From the NCBI RefSeq assembly GCF_020616335.1, contig NZ_CP085051.1, positions 1 through 64,000 on the forward strand: a stretch of DNA of 64,000 nt, given 5' to 3'. Both the position numbers and the translations under genes were made by a program. Shown piece by piece: positions 48,631 through 58,434 of the stretch. The number at the start of each line of letters is the position of its first letter. Position 1 is the stretch's first letter. The notes under the pieces are model-generated. The model saw only the letters and a program-made list of their open reading frames with translations. It did no database searches and was not told where the DNA came from. This DNA comes from Corynebacterium uberis. Its GTDB lineage: Bacteria > Actinomycetota > Actinomycetes > Mycobacteriales > Mycobacteriaceae.

Positions 48631-48716
48631 TTCGAAAATGTCTTCATCGATTTTTTCGCCGCCGCGTTTCCGCAGGTCAGAATTTAGTTTCCGCGGCAGG
48701 TGACGACATGTTCGAA
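48631..48716 (-). repeat. TTCGAA-bounded intergenic repeat, copy 14 (inverted, full length)
   Basis: The only copy in opposite orientation, 86 bp, TTCGAAAATGTCTTCATCGA at the left end and GACGACATGTTCGAA at the right. Both TTCGAA termini are intact. It lies between the SDR gene and a small membrane-protein gene, after a GCTTATCGACGCCCCC motif at about 48526. Confidence 0.92.
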
Positions 48717-48786
48717 AGCAACCGGGGTAGCGCCCCACTAGTCTGAGGCTTCAACGGCCCCGGCAACCGAGACAGACGGAGATGCA

Positions 48787-49059
48787 ATGATGAACCGAGA
48801 CAAGTTCACCGCAGCGTATATGGCCGTCGGTGCTTTCCTGTGCTTCATGTCGTGCGCCGTGGCAACTTCCCGGCAGCGCCCCGTGCTGGAGTGCGTGCTC
48901 TCGTTCGTTTGTGGAGCGTTGTTGGTGTTTGTGGGCTACAGGGCGCTGCGGCGTTACCAGCGCGAGCAGCACGACACCGGCGGGGATGCTTCGCACCGGT
49001 CTGCGGGCACACGCGCTGACGCAGGCGCGGATCCAGCGGCGGATTCAGACGCGGGCTAG
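48787..49059 (+). CDS. Small two-span membrane protein
   Basis: A 90-residue hypothetical protein with two hydrophobic segments (about 8-26, YMAVGAFLCFMSCAVA; about 34-51, CVLSFVCGALLVFVGY), a basic stretch (RALRRYQREQ), and an Ala/Asp-rich tail. Two adjacent ATGs (48787 and 48790) follow CGGAG; either could be used. No family recognised. Confidence 0.6.
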   Translation: MMNRDKFTAAYMAVGAFLCFMSCAVATSRQRPVLECVLSFVCGALLVFVGYRALRRYQREQHDTGGDASHRSAGTRADAGADPAADSDAG

Positions 49060-49153
49060 ACCGCCGGCGGAAAGCCGCACAGCCGCACAGCCGCGCACCC
49101 GCACACTCGCGCACCCCTGCCGCCTAGCCTCCCCTGGGCTACCCTTATGTTCC

Positions 49154-50608
49154 ATGAGCTCAGGCACGAAAAATCCGCAGGCAGGCACGCCGCAGAACCG
49201 GGACGATTCCCTGACCCCCGCCCAGGCGGTCGCCAGTCTCTGCGACCTCTACGACAACGCCGCGGCCACTGCCCGCGAGATTTTCGCCACGGGTGATTAT
49301 GAGCGTTACCGCCAGGTGGTCTACCCGCGCCTGACGGTGGAGATCCATGATTGGCATCCGATCGATCGTTCGCAGCCGTTTGGCTACGTGGATGAGGCGG
49401 GCACGTATGCCGCGGAGTTGTCTAAGCCGCATCTGCTGCGCGCCTACTTGACCGAGCAGCTGACGCACCTGGCCAACAATTACACGTGCACGATCTCGGT
49501 GGGGCCGTCGGACAGCCGCATTCCGCCGGAGTACATCGAGGGCCTGGGTGATGTGGGGGAGGCGCGCCGGGCCGGCGATTTGGGCGATGCGGTGCCGCGC
49601 CCGACGCTCGATGAGGTCCACGATGCGATCATCGACGCCGATTGGGCTACCTTCCACGCCCCCGTGCGCCCGCTGTTTCACTTCGGCCCCCAGCGCTTTG
49701 ACATCGCGTGCGCGCGCATTGAGCATTACACGGGCATCGCCCCGGATTCGGTGCAAAAGTACATTTTGTTTACCAACTACGCCATGCACACTCGCGAGTT
49801 CGTGGCCTTCGCGCTGGAGCAGCTGGCCACGCCGGGCTCGCGCTACAGCGCCCTGCAATTGCCCAACGGCACGTGCCTGCGGCCGCACGATGAGCTGCCT
49901 GCGCAGGCGGATATCGACGTCGATTCGCGCACCCAAATGCCCCGATTCGACCTGGTCACCCCGGCTGGCGATGGCATCACCATGATCAACATCGGCGTCG
50001 GCCCGTCGAACGCCAAAACGATCACCGACTGCCTGGCCGTCCTGCGCCCGGAAGCCTGGATCATGATTGGCCACTGCGCGGGCCTGGACGGGCGCATGCG
50101 CATCGGCGACCTCATCCTGGGCAATGCCTACCAGCGCCAGGATGCGCTTCTCGACGCCCCCATCCCCGCCGATGTGCCCATCCCTGCGGTCCCGGAGGTG
50201 CAAAGAGCACTAGAGGCCAGCGTGGAAGCCATCTACGGCGAGGACAACACGCTCATGCGTACCGGCACTGTCTTAAGTACCGGGGACCGCAACTGGGAAT
50301 GGCGCACCCCCCAAGAGCTGTGGGAATGGCTGCGCGGCTCCACCGCCGTGGCCGTAGACATGGAATCCTGCACGCTAGCCGCCAACGGCTACCGCTACCG
50401 CATCCCCTACGGCACACTGCTCTCGGTTTCCGATCTCCCCCTCCATGCCGTGCCCAAACTACCCGCCCAGGCACAGGCTTTTTATTCAAACAGCAAGAAA
50501 GCACACGTCATGTGCGCGGTTCGTGCTGTAGAGTATCTGGCACAGAACCCGGCTCGCCTGCGCACCCGCAAGCTGCGTAGGACGATCGGGGAGGTGGCGT
50601 TTAGGTAG
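49154..50608 (+). CDS. amn: AMP nucleosidase
   Basis: A 484-residue enzyme hydrolysing AMP to adenine and ribose 5-phosphate. The N-terminal regulatory domain (about 15-190) is followed by the phosphorylase-like catalytic domain: MINIGVGPSNAKTITDCLAV, WIMIGHCAGL, GDLILGNAYQRQDALLD and VAVDMESCTLAANGYRYRIP, YGTLLSVSDLPLH. TACCCT is 8 bases before the ATG at 49154, a leaderless arrangement. The last about 100 bases are duplicated, in decayed form, at 58321-58425. Confidence 0.94.
   Translation: MSSGTKNPQAGTPQNRDDSLTPAQAVASLCDLYDNAAATAREIFATGDYERYRQVVYPRLTVEIHDWHPIDRSQPFGYVDEAGTYAAELSKPHLLRAYLTEQLTHLANNYTCTISVGPSDSRIPPEYIEGLGDVGEARRAGDLGDAVPRPTLDEVHDAIIDADWATFHAPVRPLFHFGPQRFDIACARIEHYTGIAPDSVQKYILFTNYAMHTREFVAFALEQLATPGSRYSALQLPNGTCLRPHDELPAQADIDVDSRTQMPRFDLVTPAGDGITMINIGVGPSNAKTITDCLAVLRPEAWIMIGHCAGLDGRMRIGDLILGNAYQRQDALLDAPIPADVPIPAVPEVQRALEASVEAIYGEDNTLMRTGTVLSTGDRNWEWRTPQELWEWLRGSTAVAVDMESCTLAANGYRYRIPYGTLLSVSDLPLHAVPKLPAQAQAFYSNSKKAHVMCAVRAVEYLAQNPARLRTRKLRRTIGEVAFR
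50506..50608 (+). repeat. amn 3'-end repeat, left copy
   Basis: The 3' end of amn, including the run GTGCTGTAGAGTATCTG. It aligns over about 105 bp with 58321-58425, which lies beyond a block of low-GC and IS-derived DNA. Confidence 0.75.
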
Positions 50609-50815
50609 TGTTTGCCGCTAAAGGTAAATTACGATAATCAATATTTGGAGAGCGAACAGAAGATTGAATAGTCCTCAAAAGATGGCCGTTACCGCACAAG
50701 GAATCTAAAAAGAGATTTGGACGGATTCGAATATCTTGAACTTTGAGACAAAACCCAACTAGCAAGCGTCAAGGTAAATTAAGTAAGGCCAGCTTAGCCG
50801 GTGGAAGGTTGTAGT

Positions 50816-52030
50816 ATGATCGCTACCTTTAGCGCATTAATATCCCCGATAATTCAATCAATTGACTTCATATCCAAAAGGCAGGAACGGAGAGATAACA
50901 AGCTAATTCAAGAACGCGAGATAAGATACCACAATGCTCTATTAGCTAAAACCGAATTGGAGATCCGCAGACTCTTTGATAAAGGATTAATAGATGCTTT
51001 AACACTTTTGCGATCACCCAAAAGTATAGAGCGGGTGATTGGGATAGACAGATTGGCACATTGCGCTGATGAGAATCCTACACAGAATCAACACATAGTA
51101 ACCGTCATCTGCGATGCTTTGTCATCTGAGGAAAATCGTAGCGACTACTTAGTTCAACGAGAAGTACTCCAACAAATAGCTTTTCGGACTCGACCCAAAT
51201 CTTCTGAAGATAACGACCTGTCACAAAACTCGTGGATACAGTGTGAATTTGAATTCCGAAACGTAGAATTCCAGGAAGAAGCACTGTTTGAAGATATGGA
51301 AGCGTCGAAGCTTAGCTTTGTGGGGTGTAAATTTAAGTCACTCTTTACAGTGTTCAACACTAAAATCGATAACAGCTTTGAACTTCGAGATTCGAAATTT
51401 TACAACGTTGCAATGATATCTAACTCACGATTCGGCAACTTGAAGGCTAAAAATAACGAATTCAACAAATCTACCTTCTTTTCGACGATATCATTTGAAG
51501 ACAACTTTTCTTTTAAACAAAATCAAGCGCACATGGCTTGTAGTACATTTTCTTCCATCTCTGGAACAGGAACGTTAAGTATGGTGGAAAATAATTTTGA
51601 GACTCTACAGATGTATGATATTCTGGCAAGGGAAGGGATAGAAATAGTCAAATCTACCATCTGGGGAATGATGCTCATGCGGGGCGTACGTTCGGGAGGG
51701 CGAACGTCAATTAGCAATACGAGTACCTTTAATATAATCGCGATACATGGTTGCAAATTTCCATTTTTCGAATTGGATAATAATGCAATTCTGGGCGGTG
51801 TATATATGGTGCAATCCGATTTGCATACAACATCTGGTTTCCAGCAACTTAAGAATTGTAACACGGTAGCTCTACATCACGTGGTGATTCGAGAAATTGA
51901 TGCGGAAATAGTAGTTCCACTAATATTTACAAATGGGGTTGCGGGGCATGGGAGTCTGGAAGATATAGCAAAATTTAAGAAATGGGGCATGGATAAAATT
52001 CCCGATAGTGCTGTTACTATCACTTTGTAA
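50816..52030 (+). CDS. Pentapeptide-repeat-like protein, low GC
   Basis: A 404-residue protein of strongly low-GC codon use, unlike the amn gene before it. N-terminal hydrophobic segment (IATFSALISPIIQSI), then a charged helix, then from about residue 140 a long series of short segments such as CEFEFRNVEFQEEALFEDM, KLSFVGCKFKSLF and NSFELRDSKFYNVAM. These fit a beta-helix with a pentapeptide-like pattern. No enzymatic motif is seen. I take the ATG at 50816; a GTG at 50801 is an alternative. It is probably cargo of the island, possibly defence-related; the function is unknown. Confidence 0.65.
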   Translation: MIATFSALISPIIQSIDFISKRQERRDNKLIQEREIRYHNALLAKTELEIRRLFDKGLIDALTLLRSPKSIERVIGIDRLAHCADENPTQNQHIVTVICDALSSEENRSDYLVQREVLQQIAFRTRPKSSEDNDLSQNSWIQCEFEFRNVEFQEEALFEDMEASKLSFVGCKFKSLFTVFNTKIDNSFELRDSKFYNVAMISNSRFGNLKAKNNEFNKSTFFSTISFEDNFSFKQNQAHMACSTFSSISGTGTLSMVENNFETLQMYDILAREGIEIVKSTIWGMMLMRGVRSGGRTSISNTSTFNIIAIHGCKFPFFELDNNAILGGVYMVQSDLHTTSGFQQLKNCNTVALHHVVIREIDAEIVVPLIFTNGVAGHGSLEDIAKFKKWGMDKIPDSAVTITL

Positions 52031-53212
52031 ATTATTATTCTTTGGCGACTGCCTTAAGGATCTCGATGACCGCTATGAATCGGAACATACCTTGTTCGCG
52101 GTTTGGCTGGTTCTATTCATTGCCATCCTGGTCAAGGGGTCGTTCACGGAATTTTATGGGATCTTGATGTCTCGCTTCCAAAGCCGAAGCATTGACTTAA
52201 GGATACACTTATTCTTTTGGGCCTGGACGCCCGATGGCCATTTGAAAGGGAAAGCGTAAGGCGGCTAGACTACACAAGGATCGCCAGACTTCTTTACTAT
52301 GGCAGCTTTATGACGTGCGGCTTCCAGTTCAAATCTTCGGCTTGCTCATGTCGATCAATGTGAAATAGCACTCGACGCGGCCGTGTGTCGGTGTCGTTTG
52401 AGATTGACTTATGCTCTTGCTTCGCCAGTAATCTTCCGAAAACAGCTAGCCCCGAAAGTCCGTTTTGAACTATTAAATCATCGTGCTGAATTATGGGATC
52501 TGCCGAGTACGCCCTCTAAGGTGAAAAGGTCTTATGGCGGGTACAGGTTTAAATTTGATTCACACTGATGTACCGGCAGATCTTTATTGGACGGTAAATG
52601 GTCCGCTCGAAAGGGCCGCGCTCAGCTCTTCGTTCTTGCTAATATTCTGCGCAGAGGCTAGTCTCTGACTATTTATAAAAGATTTAGACTAAGTATAGTA
52701 GATCTCGAAAAGAGGTGCTACGCAACAAGATGGCTTTCCATGGCGAATATGTTATATCCTTTCGCAGATCATAAATTTGTTTGCTAGAGCCACGAGGCAA
52801 TACAGATATACCGGGGACCCGGACTGGGTTCGCAGTCATTTGCGGAGCAACCCTCGACTGGAGAATGCCACTAAGCCTAATGCGGACCTCAGGTCCGTTC
52901 GGCGATAACTGCAACACCTTCGAAATGACACAGGTCCTTAATGGTGCCGCCACGGTTCAGGGACAAGCCTCTTTTTCGCGAAACCAGTTGACTTCGGCTC
53001 TCACTAGACGGTATATCGTGATAGAAGGCAAAACGAGGAATGTAAGGAAATATGTATGGCTATTGGGAAATTGGTGTGTAGGCCTGCGGGAACGACGCTT
53101 GGCGTGAGGGTGGGCTCGACGGGTCCAGGCATGCCAGGATAGGGCTGTTTTAGTTCATTTACCGTTGAGGCCTTCACGTGTCCTACCTACGTGCTCGACC
53201 CCCTAGTTTGAT
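52031..53212. other. Decayed low-GC DNA without a convincing gene
   Basis: About 1.2 kb. A short frame at 52008-52259 encodes a hydrophobic stretch (FAVWLVLFIAILVKGSF) and may be the remnant of a membrane protein. Short frames at 52383-52568 (plus), 52684-52953 (minus) and 52781-53107 (plus) have no recognisable similarity. I see no intact gene. Confidence 0.5.
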
Positions 53213-54481
53213 GGCTTTTCTAGGCGTTTAAAAAGCGCAGTCCTGTTCGTTGGGGGCAGCGCATCGACGCTGATCATGCCTATTTAAAGTGTCGGCAGGC
53301 AACGCGTGACCCATGGGTCTTGCGTGAGGGAAACAAGGGGTAAGCCGTAGAAGTGTTTTTCGCAAATTGACGCACGTCCCGTTAGGTGAACGCCGAACAA
53401 CTCTGGTCGCGTGTGTAACGCGCTGCAGATTCGATGAGTGTGCCAGGCCGTGGCGGCAAGAAATGAGCCGGGCCGCTCTAGCCTGGTGTGTTTGTCTCGC
53501 GCCACGGTGGTGTGGGGACTGAAATGCGCTCGTCATAGTTAGGACGAGCAGGAAGCAGACCGCCAGTCATCTTGATGTTGATTGGTATACCGTGAACACT
53601 GCTGCTGGTGAGGCTACGCGCAGGTTATTGATAAATACCGGTACGGCCGGCAGGAGTGAGGATGATCGGTGTCGATGAGCATGTCTGGCGCCGCAGAGGT
53701 GCAAATAAGTACGTCAACGTGATTATCGATCTGACTGCTGTGAGCAACTGGACGGGACTGGCATGACTCCTGGATAAGGTATCTGGAGGTTTACAGGCTG
53801 TTTTCGCCCGCCGGTTCTCCGCTCACAGTGATGATTAGAACCACGAGTCGAAATCGTCGAGATGAGGGGACTAAGCGAATTTGAAATCGAGAAGGTGGAG
53901 AAGCTACCTGATGCACAGTCTGTGATGGACCCTTCTCACGTGGTTCAGGTTGCCGGTAGTGTCCTCGAGCAGTGCCTACAACGCATTCAGCAAGAAACCC
54001 TAGGGCACCGAGACTGCAAAATGACGCGTTCTGTGTGACTCGATGAAGACTGCTGACAGGTGCTCGCCTAGCCACCCCAATCCAAGAACATCGTACCACC
54101 GTCCAATTCGACCACCTACCGAATGTATGCGTTGAAGCCACATTGGGTGTCTACTAACCCCATCACGAAATGGTGTCGCGCAGACCGCCAACGAGTAAAA
54201 TCGTATTTCTAAGGTCTGGTCACAACGATCACCCAACACGTCCCAGCCGAAATTGCTGATATACGCAAACTGGGACCCACCTTAAAAAGACACTACAACG
54301 ACATCTTGGCCTACTTCGACCACTCCAAAACCAGCAACGGACCTACCGAAGCCATTAACGGGTGACGCGAGAGCATGCAGGATTCCGCCATTGGATTCTT
54401 CAATATCCACAACTACATCACGCAAAGCCCCCCGAATGAGGTGGCTTCAGGTAGAAAGCACACCCTTAATTCCGAAGAGCC
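53213..54481 (+). pseudogene. Decayed ISL3-family transposase (copy 1)
   Basis: Fragments in order along the plus strand match an ISL3 transposase (IS31831/IS1207-like): about 53652-53764 gives IGVDEHVWRRRGANKYVNVI, about 53890-54020 gives LPDAQSVMDPSHVVQVAG and RIQQETLGHRDCK, and about 54217-54417 gives VPAEIADIRKLGPTLKRHYN, DILAYFDHSKTSNGPTEAIN and IGFFNIHNYIT. Stops and frameshifts interrupt it throughout, for example TGA right after the PTEAING segment. The right end at 54464-54481 reads, inverted, GGCTCTTCGGAATTAAGG, like an ISL3 terminal repeat; GGCTTTTC at 53213 is a tentative left end. Confidence 0.75.
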
Positions 54482-54484
54482 TCT

Positions 54485-55156
54485 TTAGTCTTCCTTGTTA
54501 CAAGAAACATCTAAGTACTCCTGCGAGGCAACATCAACCAATTTTCTAAGTGAGTCCTCCATCTTTGGGCCTATCGCATTCGTTCCCATAGCGATCACCC
54601 CGACGGGATCTTGCCCCTCACCCTCAGCGTTTAGTAATTCCCCGTATTCCTCGTTAGTACTTTCCCTTAAATTGCGAACGGCAGTCCTTACTCGCGCGTT
54701 AGAAATCTCGAGGTCCGCAAAATCAAGCCCGCGTATAATTGCGCGATAAAATCCTAGTAGTTGTTCGCCTTTAACAACATATTGTCTAAATTTAGAACCG
54801 TCTTCATCTGGGTCGTTGACTGGAATGCCCACTCGTAAGTTACCAAGTTCGGGAAATTCCTCCTTGAAAACATTTATACATTCAGCCACCGCCCGGCGTT
54901 GTCGTGTCAAATCCTCACGTTGTAGTTGATCACGGCGTTCCTGCTCACGTCGGTCGTCGTCGGCCTTACGCCTAGCGTCCTCGGCCGCTTGGTCAGCCAG
55001 GCGTCGTTTGTCGGCCGCCGTTTGGTCAGCTCGGCGTCGTTCGTCGGCCGCGCGATTGTTCCACCACGTAGTGACAAGCACACCACCCAGGGCAATGAGG
55101 GCAACCAACAACGACACGCCAATTTGAGATGTGAACCACGAAGAAAACGCTTGCAC
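54485..55156 (-). CDS. Membrane-anchored coiled-coil protein
   Basis: A 223-residue protein: N-terminal span (about 12-31, GVSLLVALIALGGVLVTTWW), then a highly charged coiled-coil of Arg/Asp/Ala (AADERRRADQTAADKRRLAD), then a globular C-terminal region of about 130 residues. I chose the GTG at 55156 because TATACT lies 6 bases upstream (leaderless), and residues encoded further upstream look spurious. The stop codon is 3 bp from the end of the ISL3 remnant, so the gene may have been trimmed by that insertion. Similar short membrane proteins are common beside mobile elements in actinobacteria; function unknown. Confidence 0.7.
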   Translation of the reverse strand: MQAFSSWFTSQIGVSLLVALIALGGVLVTTWWNNRAADERRRADQTAADKRRLADQAAEDARRKADDDRREQERRDQLQREDLTRQRRAVAECINVFKEEFPELGNLRVGIPVNDPDEDGSKFRQYVVKGEQLLGFYRAIIRGLDFADLEISNARVRTAVRNLRESTNEEYGELLNAEGEGQDPVGVIAMGTNAIGPKMEDSLRKLVDVASQEYLDVSCNKED

Positions 55157-55290
55157 AAAGCAAGTATAGAGGCGTTGGCCCCTACCCACGTACCACCGGC
55201 ACCCGTTCAACGCCACGAATCGCATTTTCCATCTGCGTGTTTGCAGCCCAAGGCGGCGGTGATGGTGGCTACCGACTCACCTCGACGGGG

Positions 55291-56600
55291 GTCTGCTGCT
55301 CGTTTAGGTGACAGTTTGTAGTCACGCCGCCAGTGCGGCGGCCGCGTTGATGATGGTTTCGAATTCCAAGGCAGTCAACCAGCCGGATCGGCTTTGGCGG
55401 CGTCGACGGTGTTAGGCCCGCTCAAACCAGATGAACACCGCGCCGCGCAGTTACCCACGGGAGTCCAGCAGCGGCAGTCGAAGGCTGTACTTCTGCAGCA
55501 CAGCGAAAAACGATTCCATGGTCGCATCGTCGCCGTTCGAACCCACCCTGCCCATGAGAGCCGACCATGTCGTGAGCAGTCAGGCCCCGCAACAACTACC
55601 GACTGCGACAATGGATACTCCTAGCGGAGTAGTCGATGCAGCCGGTGACCTCGCTGCGCATCGCGGGTGGCATTATCGACTGCTTCAGCAGCAAGGCGGG
55701 CCTTTATCGTAGAATCGATGGACTAGCTTACGACGTCGCCGCCTGAAGGCGTCGTTGATGGCACAGCAGGAGGAGAGTTTTGTCTCTGCGGTGTTGTCTT
55801 CGCTGATGTCCACCAGTCAGAGTTCGTCGGGCGGATTGGCAGCGAACAAGTAGCGCGTGCGCCCGTCCTAGGTGGACCACGGCGCAGAAAGATCGTCATG
55901 GGCCGGCGGAGCTGGCTTCTTGCCGTTGGTGCTGAGCTTCTTGTCGAACGCACTCCACCAGCTGTTTTCCAGACGCGGTTGTCCACGCGATTCGATTCGG
56001 TCATCGTCTCACCCGCCTTACGGGCTTCGTCGGTGAGGAGCTAGGACCCGAATTCGGGGTCGTCGCGGTGTGTGTCGAACAGCGCGTTCGCACGTTACGC
56101 CTCGACGAAATCGCGGGGCGTGGTGGGGACTGCCAACTACCGGTAGTAGGGCCGGCGGGCGGCCTTTTAAATATCCGGCACGACACCCTGCCGGCAACCG
56201 CGTCAGCGGCGAGTTCGGCAACGAGCAAGTATACATCGTTGTTATGACAGGATTGTTTGCGCCAGATACGCCGCTGCACACCGCACGAACTCGTTATCCT
56301 ACTCGAGGAGCCGGTTGCGCTTCTTTAACTCACGGATCCGCACTTTTTCAGTTCGTGACTGGATGGGCCGGGTGGCCTGGTGAAATGTCGGCGCGCCGGA
56401 GCCGCCTTGTAAGCGTCACGGGGTGGGCACCAAAAGCTTTCGCGGTATTTTCGATCGTTACTCTCAGTTCGCGGTTGCGGGCGACACGCACGACATCATC
56501 GTGAAAACTAATAGGGTTACGGCTTGCCATGAGGATCAACCTTCCAGGCCTGGGCCTGCCAGGCAAGCACGATCAGATGTCACCTAAACGTGCGGCAGAC
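55291..56600 (-). mobile_element. IS3-family insertion sequence remnant with both ends
   Basis: A 1,310-bp element bounded by 23-bp terminal inverted repeats: GTCTGCTGCTCGTTTAGGTG at 55291 and, inverted, GTCTGCCGCACGTTTAGGTG from 56600. On the minus strand an orfA-like start MASRNPISFHDDVVRVARNR at 56530, with the helix AKAFGAHPVTLTRRLRRADI, is followed by frames resembling IS3 orfB: DPEF-like, then NGKKPAPPAHDDLSAPW-like and ATMESFFAVLQKYSLRL-like segments, ending near 55324 (WLTALEFETIINAAAA). Frames are broken by stops and shifts, so it is inactive. No clear target duplication. Confidence 0.8.
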
Positions 56601-57089
56601 GCTTAAGCCGACCTTCACAGGCGTTGCAATTAACAAGGACTTCACGGACATCTACACCGATCCCATTGATGTTCATCCTCATTGCCCCGCCTATAAGCTA
56701 GAAAACAAGTACCGCGATAAAGGTCAAACGCTGCTCGACAGCTCTACCACAAGCTGGCTACCCAATACTGCTCCACGTCAGTATTCTTCGTTTCAGCTGC
56801 ACAGCCAGCAATGCGGTCGCTAGATCTTCCAGGCGAACCTTTCCCGCACGGACCCTGGTGCCAGAGTCACAAAGCGTATGGCGTACTGGACTCAGCAGCG
56901 GTTATGTATTTGCGAGGTAGGAGTCAGCCACGTTGGCCAAGGCCTCGGCCTTGACTGTGGCATGTGGCGTCTGACCTGATCAAATTCAAAGTCAAAAACC
57001 CACCTACCGAAAAGATCCACTACCGGATCGATCAGGTAGAACTGCTCGAGGCTGATTGCCTTGCATGGAGTCATACCTGCAGGCTAAGG
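56601..57089. other. Gene-free decayed DNA
   Basis: Short frames only (for example 56590-56823 plus, 56892-57074 minus), none recognised. It may include more of the downstream ISL3 element's 5' part, but I cannot show it. Confidence 0.4.
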
Positions 57090-57859
57090 GCGCTTATCGA
57101 ACTATATGATCGTAGTTGGTGATCTGACTGCGGTGATCAACCAGTCCGGGTCAGCCAAGCTGGTTGGCCCAGTGCTCGGAAGATCTGATGACGTGCTCAG
57201 ATAGTGGTTTGAACGGCACATTGATCAGCGAGCTTAAAGAAAGTCACACAACCTGTTGATCGACGGGTTTACCGGCTACGCATCAGTTGTCAAAGAAAAT
57301 CTACCGGGTACAATACGAATTATGGATATGTTCGAAATGGTCGCACGTGCAGGGGAGGGGTTCATCTCTTCAAGCAACGCGTGGCAATTGTGGCACACCA
57401 ATAAATCTACTCAATAAGAACCGCACGGTACTCTTACCCGATATTGGTTGCTGGCGAAGATGGAAAAAGTCGTCCTGGCTTCCTATGGGTCACCGATTCC
57501 AGTGATATCCGCCTGCACGGGGCCCGGCGGTATTACCAAGCAGCTACAACGACCCTAACCGCGCACACACGGTGGGACCACAATGACCCAGATCATCAAC
57601 AATCTACGGACAGGAGTGCCTGATGGAATGGACGAACTACGCCAGCCGGGGCGTTCCCTCCATCGTCGCCGCGAGGAAATCTTGGCGCTCTTTGGCACCG
57701 GAGCATCCAGCGGTCCCGACGAAGGGATCAATATCAGAGGCGATCACCTGCAGGGAAGCGCCCTAGGTTTCCGAAACATTGGGCACTACATTCTGCTGTC
57801 CCTCTTTCACTTCGGAGGTCTGCACGCGGACACCAATTAACTCCAAAAGCCGAAGAACC
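57090..57859 (+). pseudogene. Decayed ISL3-family transposase (copy 2)
   Basis: A second rotted ISL3 transposase, N-terminus missing. In order: GDLTAVINQSGSAKLVG (about 57120), LIDGFTGYASVVKENLPGTI and RIMDMFEMVARAGEGF (about 57258-57360), and MDELRQPGRSLHRRREEIL, ALFGTGASSGPDEGIN, LQGSALGFRNIGHYILLSL (about 57627-57815). Between these are stops and shifts. The right end at 57841-57859 reads, inverted, GGTTCTTCGGCTTTTGGAG, an ISL3-type terminal repeat. It differs enough from copy 1 to be a separate insertion. Confidence 0.72.
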
Positions 57860-58320
57860 AATTAAATGGATACTTCTTTCGGGCTAGACTCGAGGAATGA
57901 CGTCATTCTTTTAATATTCTGGGCCGGAGGCAATCGACTTCGCGGCTTACCTTATTTACCCAAAAAGAAGGTGGACCTTTCTGATGTATGCAGGTGGGAG
58001 GAAAAAACGGCTTTCTCCTCCATATCCAGAGGTTCCAAGCCAATCTAGTACGCGCCCCTCAAGGTACGATGCCCATAACTGGCGCGATTCGACAAACTTC
58101 AAATGAGCCATGCTTTCCTTTCCTTAACGTAGTTGATTGAAGTAGCAGCGTTAGATAATACAAAAATATAACCTGTTGGATGAACCCAGGGGAGGGCTTA
58201 CGCCATGAAAACCTATCGTTGTGTGGTTATGGTTCTTGACTGGGCCTAGGATTGCGCCTGTTTGCAGGGGCCGAGCTGCTCCCTCAAACACGGACCTGCT
58301 ATCGAGGACTTAAAAACTTG
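57860..58320. other. Gene-free stretch before the amn repeat
   Basis: About 460 bp with no supported gene. The short frame at 57866-58048 is unrecognised. Sequence near 58290-58320 begins to resemble amn just before the clearer duplicate. Confidence 0.4.
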
Positions 58321-58425
58321 CGTCATGTACGCCGTGGGTGCTGTAGAGTATCTGATACAGAACCTGGATCCCCTGCACACACACCTAATCCGTGTAGGTC
58401 TTTCTGGGAGGCGACGTTTCGATAG
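58321..58425 (+). repeat. amn 3'-end repeat, right copy (decayed)
   Basis: Matches 50506-50608 through CGTCATGT, GTGCTGTAGAGTATCTG, ACAGAACC, CGTGTAGG-like and GGGAGGCGACGTTT, with an out-of-frame end and several substitutions. It is therefore an old, non-coding duplicate of the amn terminus on the far side of the island, 10 bp before the next gene. Confidence 0.75.
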
Positions 58426-58434
58426 GGGAGACCT

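Noticed and set aside
52684..52953. Minus-strand frame of 89 residues in the island
   Set aside because: No similarity recognised, no start signal, and it overlaps an equally poor plus-strand frame; treated as decayed DNA.
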